Below are positions 38,111-47,362 of a stretch of 64,000 nt of DNA, piece by piece. Position numbers and translations under genes: made by a program. Position 1 is the first letter of the stretch; each line of letters begins with the position of its first letter. Below the pieces are notes generated by a model. That model had not been told where the DNA came from and made no database searches. It saw only the letters and a program-made list of their open reading frames with translations. The DNA comes from Pelomonas cellulosilytica (GTDB taxonomy: Bacteria > Pseudomonadota > Gammaproteobacteria > Burkholderiales > Burkholderiaceae_C), in assembly GCF_021353265.1 (NCBI RefSeq), contig NZ_JAJTWU010000014.1, positions 1 through 64,000 of the forward strand. Reading direction: 5' to 3'.

Positions 38111-39805
38111 TTAGGGCATGCGCCCGCGGCGGTAGGCCTGCCATTCAACGAGCAGTAGCAACAGCGCGAGCACCAGCGCCACCTCGGCGGCGTCCCAGGC
38201 CCAAGTGCCGTTGGGGCGGGCTTCATCGGCCTCGGCCCGCACGGGCGCGGGCGGGGCCAGCCCGGCCGCCCGGCTCTGGCCCTCGTCCAGCAACGACGCC
38301 GTCACCGTGTGGCCGTCGATCACCGCCGCCCCCGCGCCGGGCACGAAGGCGCCGACCGCCGCCGGCTCGTTCGACGCCGTGGACGTCTCGTCGGGCGAAC
38401 TCCAGCGCATTGCATGACCGGCGCGCACATGACTGGCCCATGGCGCCGGTGTGGCCAGCCAGTGAAGGCTGCGCGACACAAACAACGGCATGGCCGCGTC
38501 GCGAGTGAATCCCGCGCCCTCCTCGAACAACTCGCGCCAGGCGGCGATTTCCCGGCGCGGGCCGGTCTCCAGATCGATGCCGATGCTGCGGTTCAGACGG
38601 TCGGCCAGCGGGCCGGCCTCCAGACCGGACAACCCCAGCGCCACCAGCGTCGCGCCGGCGTCGGGCTGGGTCGGGCCGGGAACCTTCACGGCGAAGGCGC
38701 TGGCTTGGCTGGCCGCTGGCACCAGGCGCAGCGCCGGCGCCGCGCTGGCGCCCTCGCCACCTGCGCGCACGACGACCTGGGCCTGTGGCTCGTCGACGCG
38801 TTGCAGCGACGGATCATGGCGGATCACGTCGGCGACCGCGGTCGGCACGCCGGGGCCCACGGCCACCGCGACGCGCTGCAGCCGCGGCAGCACCAGCGCC
38901 GCAGCGTCGTCGGCGGCGAAGGCATCGCCCTGTCGCAAGGCCACGCGCAGCGTGCGGCCGTCTGCCACCACGTCGCGCAGCACCCAGGCGGCCGGGCCGG
39001 CGGCACGGGCACCATCGGCGCTGAAGGGCCGGCCATCCAGCGAGAAACTCAACTGGCCGAGGTCCGGCGCCGCGCCCTGCTGGGCCATGGTGCCCACCAG
39101 CACGTCGACGCGCCCCCAGGTGCCCGATCGGGCCGGCCACGCGCCCAGCGACACGATGCCACGGTTGTTCGGCACGGCCGGCGCAACATAGCCCCAGGCA
39201 AGGCGCGCACCGGCGGGCGGCCGGGCCGCCTCGGCCGCGGGCCAGGCGCCGTAATAGTGCAACGTCAGCGGCTCGCCGCCCGGCGACGGCCGTTGCCGTG
39301 CCCAGCCAGCGAACGTCGATGGACGGATCTCCGCGGCGACGGCCTGCAATCGCGTCTGCAGCAGTCCCAGCGGCTCACCGGGTGCCAGCAGCCGGGTGCC
39401 CAGCGCATCGCCCAGCACCACCTCGCGCTGCGCCGCTGGCACGCGGGCAACATCGTCCAGCAGCGCCTGCCGCGCACGGTCCAGCCGGCCGTCCGGCGTC
39501 AACAGCACGGAGTTGTCGAGGTAGAAGACATGCCGCCCCAGCGCCGCCTCGGGCGCGCGCTGCAGGCCCACGACCACGGACCACAGCAGCAGCACCAGCA
39601 GCAGACTCAGCAGGTACGCCGGCCAGCCGCGAAAGCGCTGGTACAGCGTGCGCGGCGGCGCCTCGATGGCGGCCAGGCGCCACAGCATGGCCGACGGCAG
39701 CACGACGACGCGGGGCCGCACGCGCAGCCGCTGCAGCAGGAACAGGCCGGCGGCCAGGGCCACGGCGCCGGCATAGGCCAGCCAGGCGGGAAGCAGGGAG
39801 AACAT
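38111..39805 (-). CDS. BatA N-terminal-domain membrane protein
   Basis: 564 aa from ATG 39805, which overlaps the DUF58 stop by one base (TGATG); a start 9 bp earlier is possible. The N-terminus has the BatA/aerotolerance-regulator double helix (LLPAWLAYAGAVALAAGLFLLQRLR, then PSAMLWRLAAIEAPPRTLYQ, and a second helix LLSLLLVLLLWSVVVGLQ). The periplasmic middle (about 90-525) has a degenerate VWA-like beginning (HVFYLDNSVLL) without DxSxS, so no MIDAS. A final helix (EVALVLALLLLLVEWQAY) anchors the C-terminus. It is the fourth gene of the MoxR set and probably forms a membrane complex with the next VWA protein. The C-terminal parts are unrecognised. Confidence 0.82.
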   Translation of the reverse strand: MFSLLPAWLAYAGAVALAAGLFLLQRLRVRPRVVVLPSAMLWRLAAIEAPPRTLYQRFRGWPAYLLSLLLVLLLWSVVVGLQRAPEAALGRHVFYLDNSVLLTPDGRLDRARQALLDDVARVPAAQREVVLGDALGTRLLAPGEPLGLLQTRLQAVAAEIRPSTFAGWARQRPSPGGEPLTLHYYGAWPAAEAARPPAGARLAWGYVAPAVPNNRGIVSLGAWPARSGTWGRVDVLVGTMAQQGAAPDLGQLSFSLDGRPFSADGARAAGPAAWVLRDVVADGRTLRVALRQGDAFAADDAAALVLPRLQRVAVAVGPGVPTAVADVIRHDPSLQRVDEPQAQVVVRAGGEGASAAPALRLVPAASQASAFAVKVPGPTQPDAGATLVALGLSGLEAGPLADRLNRSIGIDLETGPRREIAAWRELFEEGAGFTRDAAMPLFVSRSLHWLATPAPWASHVRAGHAMRWSSPDETSTASNEPAAVGAFVPGAGAAVIDGHTVTASLLDEGQSRAAGLAPPAPVRAEADEARPNGTWAWDAAEVALVLALLLLLVEWQAYRRGRMP

Positions 39806-40758
39806 CACAGCCACAGTCCTCCATCGCTGAACAGCGCCGTCAGCTGCGCCAGCACGGGCTGCGCGGCATCCAGCGTCACGTGCTGCCCCCGCACGGCCGC
39901 GGCGGCCGTGGCCAGCTGCTGCTGGAAGGCACGCCGTACGGACTGGTAGCGCTCGACCAACTCGGGCGTCAGCGTCAGCGGCAGCAGGTCGCTGGACTCG
40001 CCGTCCGAGATCTGCACGTCGCCCTGCAGGTCGGGGTGCAGGCGCGGGTCGGTGTCATGGTCGCGCACCATCTGCACCAGCAGCAGCGCATGCGGCACCT
40101 GTGCCAGCGCTGTGGTGACGGCATCCGCCCCGGCGGGGTCGAAGAAGTCGGAGATGACGACCATCAGCCCGCGCCGCAGCGGCATCGCCGCAGCCTGCGC
40201 CAGCGCCTGCGCCAGACCCGAGCCCCCCGCGGCGCGATAACCCGCCAGCGTCTGCATGACGCGGCTCAGCGCCTGCCCGCCGGACAGCGCGCGCACCGGC
40301 GCCTGCAGGCCGTCGGAGAACGGCAGCAGGCTGACGTTGTCCTGCTGGTGCAGCGCGATCGCCGCCAGTCCCAGCGCCGTCTGCAGCGCGGCCTGGATGC
40401 GCGGCGGCGTCTCGGCGAACATGCTGCGCGACAGGTCGACCAGCAGGTAGACCGGCAGGTCCTGGCGCTCCTCGTACACGCGCACGAAGGCCTTGCCCAG
40501 GCGGCGGTAGGTGTTCCAGTCGACGCTGCGAAGGTCGTCGCCCTCCACGTAGGGCTTGTAGTCGGCGAAGTCCACGCCCTGCCCTCGCGCGGTGCTGCGC
40601 TGCTCCGCCAGACGCCCGCCGCGCTGGGCCTGGGCGATGCGCAGCACAAAGGGCTCCAGCGCCGCGACAAACGCGGCGTCGAACAGCGCATCGCCGTCCA
40701 TGGGGGCGGCCTGCGCGGCACCGGGAGCGGCGCCTGCGGCGGTCTTCCAGCGCATCAT
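39805..40758 (-). CDS. DUF58 domain protein
   Basis: 317 aa. The DUF58 hallmark GQGVDFADYKPYVEGDDLRSVDWNTYRR lies at about 55-85, followed by a VWA-like fold (YLLVDLSRSMF, LMVVISDFFDPAG) with a DLSRS in place of DxSxS. It is soluble and cytoplasmic, with no TM segment. DUF58 proteins are consistently encoded next to MoxR ATPases; their molecular role is not established. It overlaps the upstream gene (40755) by 4 bp and the BatA-like gene by 1 bp, so expression is tightly coupled. All features are ordinary for the family. Confidence 0.92.
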   Translation of the reverse strand: MMRWKTAAGAAPGAAQAAPMDGDALFDAAFVAALEPFVLRIAQAQRGGRLAEQRSTARGQGVDFADYKPYVEGDDLRSVDWNTYRRLGKAFVRVYEERQDLPVYLLVDLSRSMFAETPPRIQAALQTALGLAAIALHQQDNVSLLPFSDGLQAPVRALSGGQALSRVMQTLAGYRAAGGSGLAQALAQAAAMPLRRGLMVVISDFFDPAGADAVTTALAQVPHALLLVQMVRDHDTDPRLHPDLQGDVQISDGESSDLLPLTLTPELVERYQSVRRAFQQQLATAAAAVRGQHVTLDAAQPVLAQLTALFSDGGLWL

Positions 40759-42257
40759 CGGGATGTCTTCACAGCGTTGTCGGCGGCGCGGGGCGCGCTG
40801 CCAGGCTCCTCGCCGCGGCGGGCGAAATAGTCACGCAGCAACGCGCGGTCCTGGGCCGTCGACGCGCGCGTGGGCAGCACGGCGGCGCCGTCCGACAGCT
40901 CGCCCCGGCCCTGGGCCGGCGACGCTGCCGCCGGGCCGCCGAGCGGCCGGCCCTGCTGGAGCACGCTGGTGACGCGCCCCGGATTGGTTTGCCCCTGCAC
41001 CTGGTCACGCATGGGTCGGGCCAGCAGCAGCGTCGCGAACCCGCGCCCCGACTTGGGTCCTTCTTCCTGGCCCTGGCGCCGGCCGTTGTTCTGCCCCTCG
41101 CCACCGTCCTTGCCGTTGCCCTGGCCGTCGTTGCCGCCCTGGCTGCGGCTGCCGTCCTGGGACGGCTTCTGTCGCGACGGCGGCGCCGGGCGGTCGCTCG
41201 CCGGCGGCTGCGCGCCACGTTGCGACGGCGCCTCCTGCGCTGCCTGGGAGCGGGCGTCAGCAGCGGACTCGCTGTCGCCCGGATCGTTGCCGCCCGCCGC
41301 CGGGGGCGTGGCGTTGGGCCGAGCGCCCGCCGCCGGCGGAACACGGCCGGCATCGCGGGCGCCGGGGTGGCCAGCACCGGTGGGCGGTGTCGCGCCATCC
41401 GCCCCCGTAGCTGCCGCCGCGGTGACGGCGGCCGACGGGCTGGGCCGTGCGGCGTTGCGAGGTGCAGCCCCCTCGGCCTGAGGCGCTGCGCCCGTGCCGG
41501 CGCCGCTGCCCGACACGAGTGGCGAGGCCGCCTCGGCCCCCGGCTCGCCGGCCGCGCGAGGCGTGCCGGGCCGGGCGCCCGTGCTGTCGCCGCCGCGGCC
41601 GCCGGGCGGCGGCGCTGCGTCGCCACGGCCCGTACCAGCCTGGGCACCCAACGCGGGCAGCCCGGCGGAGGCGCCAGGCCCCTGCACGGGGGTGAGCTCC
41701 ACCTCCGACCGGCCGCCATCGGCGCGCTGGTGCAGCCAGCAGGCCAGCACGGTCAACGCGACCGCGGCCGGCAGCAGCGGCCAGCGTCGCGACCAGGCCT
41801 GCAGCCGGGGCCGCGGCGCCTCGGCAAGCGGCCGCGTCAGGGCCTGCTCGATCCACGGTCGAGCCTCCAGCAAGGCCGCCTCGCCGAAACCGTCGCGGCG
41901 GGGGGCGGCGAGCAGTGCGGCGCTGGCGGTCAGGCGGTCCTTGAGCCCCAACTGCTGCTCGACGACGGCAAGCGCGTCCCGGCGCGTCACCTTCTGCCGG
42001 GCGCGCGTGAACGCGTAGGCCAGCGCCGCCACGGCGGCAGGCGTCAGCGCGGTCGCCAGCGCCACGGCGGGCCACGGCAGCGCGAACCCGACCCGGGCCA
42101 GCAGCGCGGCGACCGGCACGACCACTGCGCCCGGCAGCGCCCAGGCCAGCGCCCGGTCGGCCGCCTGACACCGTCCCAGGGCGCGCAGATGGCGCCGGCC
42201 GCGCTGCTCCAGTTGGGCCAGCGGCTCCAGCAGGGTCGGGTCGTGCGGGGTCGTCAT
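40755..42257 (-). CDS. membrane protein with long low-complexity Pro/Gly/Ala/Gln region (MoxR operon)
   Basis: 500 aa from ATG 42257 (TTPHDPTLLEPLAQLEQRG); the frame is open further upstream but overlaps moxR. Two helices lie around 39-75 (LAWALPGAVVVPVAALLA, AVALATALTPAAVAALAY), a soluble helical part with LGLKDRLTASAALL follows, then a third helix near 165-185. Residues ~200-430 are a compositionally biased stretch rich in Gly, Ala, Pro, Ser, Asn and Gln (GGNDGQGNGKDGGEGQNNG), probably disordered in the periplasm, ending in a charged tail. In other Bat-like operons a DUF4381- or DUF4175-type membrane protein takes this place, but I cannot assign the family. It is 37 bp after moxR and overlaps DUF58 by 4 bp. 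Confidence 0.75.
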   Translation of the reverse strand: MTTPHDPTLLEPLAQLEQRGRRHLRALGRCQAADRALAWALPGAVVVPVAALLARVGFALPWPAVALATALTPAAVAALAYAFTRARQKVTRRDALAVVEQQLGLKDRLTASAALLAAPRRDGFGEAALLEARPWIEQALTRPLAEAPRPRLQAWSRRWPLLPAAVALTVLACWLHQRADGGRSEVELTPVQGPGASAGLPALGAQAGTGRGDAAPPPGGRGGDSTGARPGTPRAAGEPGAEAASPLVSGSGAGTGAAPQAEGAAPRNAARPSPSAAVTAAAATGADGATPPTGAGHPGARDAGRVPPAAGARPNATPPAAGGNDPGDSESAADARSQAAQEAPSQRGAQPPASDRPAPPSRQKPSQDGSRSQGGNDGQGNGKDGGEGQNNGRRQGQEEGPKSGRGFATLLLARPMRDQVQGQTNPGRVTSVLQQGRPLGGPAAASPAQGRGELSDGAAVLPTRASTAQDRALLRDYFARRGEEPGSAPRAADNAVKTSR

Positions 42258-42294
42258 GCGCGGCACAGGGCCTTGTTCGCGTGCAGCCAGGCGC

Positions 42295-43308
42295 TCAAGC
42301 CGATGCGTGCGGCAGCTTGACGGCGGCCATCGCCGCGGCGACGAGCTGCTCGGCGTCCACACCGCTGGCACGAGCGCCGAAATTGGGCACCACACGGTGG
42401 CGCAGCACATCGGCGGCCACCGCGGCCACGTCGTCGCTGCTGACCATGTAGCGGCCGTCCAGCAGCGCCTTGACCTTGCCGGCCATCATGAGCCCCTGCA
42501 CACCGCGCGGCGAGGCGCCCAGCATCACGTGGCGCTGCACCAGATCCGGTGCGTAAGGGCTACCGGGCTGCGTCGCCATGACAAGGCGGATGGCGTAGGT
42601 CTTGGCCGCGTCCGTGACGGGCACCAGTCGCACCAGCGCCTGCATATCGCACAGCGCCTTCGCATCCGAGACGGACTGCAGCCGGATCTCATGGCCGCTG
42701 GTGGTGCGGTCGATGATGTCGTGATAGTCCTGCTCGCGGGGGTAGCCCACCACCAGCTTGAACAGGAAGCGGTCCAGCTGCGCCTCGGGCAGCGGGTAGG
42801 TACCCTCCTGGTCCACCGGGTTCTGCGTGGCCATCACGCAGAACGGCCGGGGCATGACCAGCGTGCGGCCGCCCACGGTGACCTGGCGCTCCTGCATGAC
42901 CTCCAGCAGCGCCGATTGGGTCTTGGGCGTGGCACGGTTGATCTCGTCGGCCAGCACGAGGTTGGCCACCACCGGCCCCTGCCGGAACACCAGCTCGTGC
43001 CGGCCACCTTCGGTTTCGGTCAGCACGGTGGTGCCAACGATGTCGGCCGGCATCATGTCGGGCGTGAACTGGATGCGCGCAAAGCTCAGGCTCAGCACCT
43101 TGCTGATTGAGCTCACCAGCATCGTCTTGCCCAGGCCGGGCACCCCCTCGAGCAGCACATGGCCACCGGCCATCAGGGCGGTGAGCACGCCGTCGATGAC
43201 GTCGGCCTGGCCCACCACCATGCGCGCGATCTCGTCGCGGATGCGCGCATAGCCTTGGCGGAACTCGACGGCACTGTGACGCACGGCGTCCACCTCGTTG
43301 ACATTCAT
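42295..43308 (-). CDS. MoxR-family AAA+ ATPase
   Basis: 337 aa from ATG 43308 (NVNEVDAVRHSA); a further in-frame extension is rejected since the family starts here. Walker A GVPGLGKT, the pore-region FTPDMMPADIVGT, Walker B LVLADEINRA, sensor 1 MATQNPVDQEGTYPLPEAQLDRF and the C-terminal lid domain are all intact. MoxR ATPases act as chaperone-like remodelers, often to insert metals or activate VWA-containing complexes. It heads a six-gene run (moxR, membrane protein, DUF58, BatA-like, VWA, TPR) closed by a histidine kinase. A 120-bp gap separates it from the upstream response regulator on the same strand, so the two may share a transcript or moxR may have its own promoter. Confidence 0.94.
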   Translation of the reverse strand: MNVNEVDAVRHSAVEFRQGYARIRDEIARMVVGQADVIDGVLTALMAGGHVLLEGVPGLGKTMLVSSISKVLSLSFARIQFTPDMMPADIVGTTVLTETEGGRHELVFRQGPVVANLVLADEINRATPKTQSALLEVMQERQVTVGGRTLVMPRPFCVMATQNPVDQEGTYPLPEAQLDRFLFKLVVGYPREQDYHDIIDRTTSGHEIRLQSVSDAKALCDMQALVRLVPVTDAAKTYAIRLVMATQPGSPYAPDLVQRHVMLGASPRGVQGLMMAGKVKALLDGRYMVSSDDVAAVAADVLRHRVVPNFGARASGVDAEQLVAAAMAAVKLPHASA

Positions 43309-43428
43309 AGAAGAAACACTCAAACGGTTACGGGCGGGAAGGCAGGCTTCGCAGGATGGCATGCCTGGATTGCCGCAAGCTGGCCTCCCACCACGGAAAG
43401 ACGCCGGCGCCGGGGATGGCGCGTGGCG

Positions 43429-44100
43429 TCAGCGATCCGACAGGCGGTAGCCCAGGCCGCGGATGGACTGGATGCGCACCTGGTCGGTCAACCGCGCCAG
43501 GTGGCCCCGCAGCCGCGAGATCTGCGACTCCAGCGAGTTGGTGTTGACCGACTTGTCGTAGCCGTAGACCCGCAGCTCCAGCGCCTCGCGCTGCACCAGC
43601 ATGCCGGGCCGCGCCATCAGCGCCTCCAGCACCAGAGCCTCGCCGCGGCGCAGCACCAGCGGCTGGTCGTCGATGAAAAACTGGCCATGGTCGACATCGT
43701 GCCGCAGCGGACCGAACACGCGGACCTGCGCCGGCGCATCCAGCGGATGCCTCAGCGCCGTGCGGATCCGGGCCAGCAGCTCGCGCGGCTCGAAGGGCTT
43801 GACGACGTAGTCGGTCGCCCCGCCCTCCAGGCCCGCGATGCGGTCGTCGATGCCGGCCATCGCGGTCAGCACGATGAAGCGCTGCGGCCTGCCGATCTGT
43901 TCCGCGAAGCCCATCAGCGACACGCCGTCGCCGTCGGGCAGCATGCGGTCGAGCAAGATGAGATCGAAGCTGCCATCGCGCATGGCATGACGCGCGATGG
44001 CCAGCGTGGCGGCCACGTCCACGACGAAGCCCTGGCGCTGGAGGTAGCCCACCAGCGTTTCGGCGACGTCGACGTTGTCTTCGACCAGCAGGAGTCGCAT
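43429..44100 (-). CDS. OmpR/PhoB-family response regulator
   Basis: 223 aa. Receiver domain about 1-115 with the acidic pair VEDN, phospho-acceptor Asp51 in LLDRMLPDGDG, and the conserved Lys in VVKPFEPRELLARIR. The C-terminal winged helix is about 128-222 (LVLRRGEALVLEALMARPG, VNTNSLESQISRLRGHL, IQSIRGLGYRL). It is the first gene of the MoxR run on the minus strand, following TBDT-C by 72 bp. Its partner kinase is most likely the last gene of the run (28576-30042), 13 kb away. Targets could be moxR and TBDT-C promoters; no repeated binding motif was recognised. Confidence 0.93.
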   Translation of the reverse strand: MRLLLVEDNVDVAETLVGYLQRQGFVVDVAATLAIARHAMRDGSFDLILLDRMLPDGDGVSLMGFAEQIGRPQRFIVLTAMAGIDDRIAGLEGGATDYVVKPFEPRELLARIRTALRHPLDAPAQVRVFGPLRHDVDHGQFFIDDQPLVLRRGEALVLEALMARPGMLVQREALELRVYGYDKSVNTNSLESQISRLRGHLARLTDQVRIQSIRGLGYRLSDR

Positions 44101-44172
44101 CAGTCAGGTCCCAGTCGGTGCAAGCCCGACGGGGCTCGGTGCGGAGCGGTGCCGCAAATGGCGCTGTCGAGC

Positions 44173-47142
44173 TCAGAAAGAATAGCTCAGCTCCACCGAC
44201 ACGGTCCGCCCGGCGACGTTGTAGCGCGCGGTGTCATAGGGCAGCGCACCCACCACGACGAAGGGCGGCTTGGCGTCCAGCAGGTTGCGCACCGCGACGG
44301 CCACGCGCGCATGCTTGTCGACGTTCCAGACGCCGCTCAGGTCCAGCGTCAGGTAGTGGTCGACGTGCTTGGCGTACTCCGGGTTGGTCACGACGCCCGC
44401 CGCAGTCAGGCTCTCGTAGTCGTTCAGATAGCTCGGCGTGTAGTAGGCCCACAGCATCAGGCTGTAGTCGTGGTGGTACCAGCCCAGCGAGGAGACGACC
44501 TTGTAGCGGTCCGGCCCCTGCAGCTTGCCGAGATTGGACACCGCCCCCCCGTTGAGCAGGCCCTGCGTCTCGGACTTAAGGTTGTCCACTACCGTGATGT
44601 GCGGCTCAAGCGTCCCATTCCCCAGCTGCAGCAGGTAGCTGGCCTCGTAGGTGATCGACTCGTAGACCGAGCCCACGATGTTGAACGTCATGTTGCGCGC
44701 CTCGGTGATCTTGCCGTTGGCGTCGCGCGGGTAGAACTGCGACAGCAGCAGCACCTGCTTCTGGGGCAGCAGCCGGTTGAGGTCGCCGGGCCGGGCGAAC
44801 TGGTTCTTGATCTTGGTGCGCGACCAGGTGGCGGAGAGGTTGAGACCCTGCAGCGCATCCTCGGGCGACCAGTTGATGCCCAGCGATTGCTGCTTGGACG
44901 TCTCCGGGCGCAGGTCGGGGTTGGGGGCGATCTTCGACGGCACCTTGTAGGCGTCGCGTCCGAGCCAGCAGTCCGTCGTGCACTTGTAGCCCGGGTCATT
45001 GAAGATGATGGTCTCACCGACCACCGTCCCCTGCTGGCGGAACAGCTGCGTGTAGGGTGGCGCCTTGAAGCCCTGGGTCTGCTTGGCGCGCACCGTCAGC
45101 GTGTCGGTGGGCTGCCACATCACGCCGAGCGCCGGCGTCGTGCGCGCAAACGTGCCCTTGCCGAAGATCAGCTCTCCTCCCTGGTCGGGCGGCACGTTGT
45201 TGACGGTGCCGATGGCGCCGCTGGTGGTGTATATGTCGCGCCGCGCGGCGACATTGAGCGCCAGCGCATGCATGAAGGGCCGCCGGAACCCACTGCCGAA
45301 CACCGGCACCGTGACTTCGCCGAAGTAGGCATGACGGCGCCGGTTCGGCGAGGTACCGGTGAAGGCCTTCACCTCGCGACTGTTCACGCCATCGTCGTTG
45401 TATTCGGTGCCGGCGGCGTAGTAGACCTTGCCGCCGGGCAGCGTGGCCAGGCGCCCCGTGACGCGCAGCTCGACGTTCTCCAGGCGCGAACCGCGATCCT
45501 CCACGTCGTTGTCATAGAGGAACGCCGCGACGCTGGAGCCGCCGCCGTCCGCCGTGGACTTGAAGGGATTGAACGCAACGTTGGGATCGCTGCTCGTGAG
45601 CGCCCGGCACTGCCGGTCGAACGCGGCGCGATACGCCGCGGGGTCGACGCCGTTCAGGTTCGCCAGCGGGTTGGACAGCTGGAGGTTGAAGCAGGACACG
45701 CCATTGGGCGACGTCGGGTCATCGATCAGATCCACCAGCGAGCCCAGGTTGGCGGAGCGACCGGACGACGTCGTGCGCGACGTCGTGTAGATCAGCTCGG
45801 CATGCGTCTCCGAGTTGACGTCCCAGGCCAGGCCTGCAGTGGCCACCCAGGAGCGGTTGACGTTGCTCAGCGTGCCGACCGGCAGCTGGCCGGCGGCCAC
45901 CTCGGCAGCCGGGTTGTAGGACACCGGTGTGCCGGGGCTGAAGTCGTTGAATGCGTTGGCGGCGAACGGGTTGTAGTACTGCCCGGGGGCCAACGTCACG
46001 GTGAGCCCGGCTTCATAGTTGCGCTCGAGCGTGTTCGTCGCGCGGGTCAGCAGACCGTTCGCGAACAGGCGCAGGCCGTGTCCGAGCTCCTGTTCGAGGT
46101 TCAAGGACATGCTGGCCGACTTGACCTCGGCACCGTCGGTGCGGGGCACGTAGTCGCGCATTGCATCGGCGCCCACGGTGATGAAGTCCGACACCGTCGG
46201 CCGACCCTTGAAGCCCTTGGGCACCGTCAGGCCCTTGACGATCGTGGTCGAGATGCCCGTGTCGGGGTCGAAGTTGTACTCGGGCGTGCTGATGACGCCG
46301 GGCTGCAGGCCGTAGCTCAGCGAGCGGCGGTCGTAGTTGGTGTCGCCGTTGTAGTAGCCGGAATAGTTCTGCGTGACATAACCCGTCTTGGCATTGATGA
46401 CAGGCATGCGCTTGCTGAAGTCTAGCGTGCCGGAAACGCTGCCTGATCCCCAGGCATAGCCCGACGCCACGCTGGCACGGCGCTCATCGGCACCGTTGTT
46501 GGAGTTCACGTACTTGGCGGTCACCGTGGTGCCGCGGAAATCCTTCTTCAAGATGAAGTTGATGACGCCGGCCATCGCATCCGAGCCATACACGGCCGAG
46601 GAGCCGCCCTGCGTGATCTCCACGCGCTCGATGGCGCTCAGCGGGATGCCGTTGAGGTTGACGAAGCCGTCCTCGATGCCGGCGGCGCCGGCCATGCGGC
46701 GACCGTTGACAAGGATCAGCGTGTTGCCTGCGCCCATGCCACCGAGGTTCGCCGCGGAGACGCCCAGCTGGCCGAGCGCGCCGACCGGCGCATTGCGTTG
46801 CGACAGGGGGCTGCGCCCGCGCTCGTTGGTGATGTCGCCGATGGTGGCGAGGTTCTGCGGCAGCGTGCGCAGCAACTCCTCCACACTGGAAACGCCCCGC
46901 GCCTGGATCTCCTCGGCGGTGATCACCGTCACGTTGGACGTCACGTCGCCATTGCGCAGCCGGCTGCCCGTCACCTCGATGGTGTTCAGCTTGACCGGCT
47001 CATCCTTGCCGGTTTCGTCCGGCTTCTTCACCGGCGCCGGCGTCGCCGGCTTGCCAGCCTCGGCCTGGGCCACCACGTTGGACGCCCACGCGCTGCACAC
47101 CAAGACGGCAAGCGTAGACAAACTGAAGGATCGGTTCCGCAA
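44173..47142 (-). CDS. large TonB-dependent receptor without STN domain (TBDT-C)
   Basis: 989 aa from TTG 47142, which has GGGAGA 6-11 bases upstream and gives a proper signal peptide (RNRSFSLSTLAVLVCSAWASNVVAQ); the frame is open to 47259 but would bury that peptide. The plug holds IEVTGSRLRNGDV (TonB-box region), VTVITAEEIQARG, NTLILVNGRRMAG and IERVEITQGGSSAVYGSDAMAGVINFILKK, which are hallmarks of ~1000-residue receptors common in proteobacteria. The barrel ends with the typical VSVELSYSF. It differs from TBDT-A and TBDT-B in size, lack of STN and plug sequence, so it is not their recent duplicate. It lies downstream of the aspartyl-protease-M16-C-ABC-C group on the same strand. The ligand is unknown. 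Confidence 0.88.
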   Translation of the reverse strand: MRNRSFSLSTLAVLVCSAWASNVVAQAEAGKPATPAPVKKPDETGKDEPVKLNTIEVTGSRLRNGDVTSNVTVITAEEIQARGVSSVEELLRTLPQNLATIGDITNERGRSPLSQRNAPVGALGQLGVSAANLGGMGAGNTLILVNGRRMAGAAGIEDGFVNLNGIPLSAIERVEITQGGSSAVYGSDAMAGVINFILKKDFRGTTVTAKYVNSNNGADERRASVASGYAWGSGSVSGTLDFSKRMPVINAKTGYVTQNYSGYYNGDTNYDRRSLSYGLQPGVISTPEYNFDPDTGISTTIVKGLTVPKGFKGRPTVSDFITVGADAMRDYVPRTDGAEVKSASMSLNLEQELGHGLRLFANGLLTRATNTLERNYEAGLTVTLAPGQYYNPFAANAFNDFSPGTPVSYNPAAEVAAGQLPVGTLSNVNRSWVATAGLAWDVNSETHAELIYTTSRTTSSGRSANLGSLVDLIDDPTSPNGVSCFNLQLSNPLANLNGVDPAAYRAAFDRQCRALTSSDPNVAFNPFKSTADGGGSSVAAFLYDNDVEDRGSRLENVELRVTGRLATLPGGKVYYAAGTEYNDDGVNSREVKAFTGTSPNRRRHAYFGEVTVPVFGSGFRRPFMHALALNVAARRDIYTTSGAIGTVNNVPPDQGGELIFGKGTFARTTPALGVMWQPTDTLTVRAKQTQGFKAPPYTQLFRQQGTVVGETIIFNDPGYKCTTDCWLGRDAYKVPSKIAPNPDLRPETSKQQSLGINWSPEDALQGLNLSATWSRTKIKNQFARPGDLNRLLPQKQVLLLSQFYPRDANGKITEARNMTFNIVGSVYESITYEASYLLQLGNGTLEPHITVVDNLKSETQGLLNGGAVSNLGKLQGPDRYKVVSSLGWYHHDYSLMLWAYYTPSYLNDYESLTAAGVVTNPEYAKHVDHYLTLDLSGVWNVDKHARVAVAVRNLLDAKPPFVVVGALPYDTARYNVAGRTVSVELSYSF

Positions 47143-47362
47143 CTTCGCTCTCCCGGCATCAGCCCGCGCCCATTCCCCGACGACAGACTGTCCCTGACTA
47201 GGTTTCGCGCGGCTGCGTCCCGCAGCCTTCACGGCAGCACACCTCGTGCTGCATGTCAAAGGTATGTCGAGTAGGTTGCCTCAAGCTTGCCTGCGTTACG
47301 ACTTGTAGGCGCTGGAACACGCAGGCATTCCCCAGGCGGCAGTACTGCCGCAGGCGCATCGG

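Noticed and set aside
43159..46425. 1,088-codon plus-strand open frame opposite moxR, the response regulator and TBDT-C
   Set aside because: It crosses three recognised minus-strand genes, has His/Arg/Gln-rich shadow composition and no domain; long antisense frames are expected at this GC content. The same holds for 35312-38158, 48463-51366 and 33255-35564 (plus).
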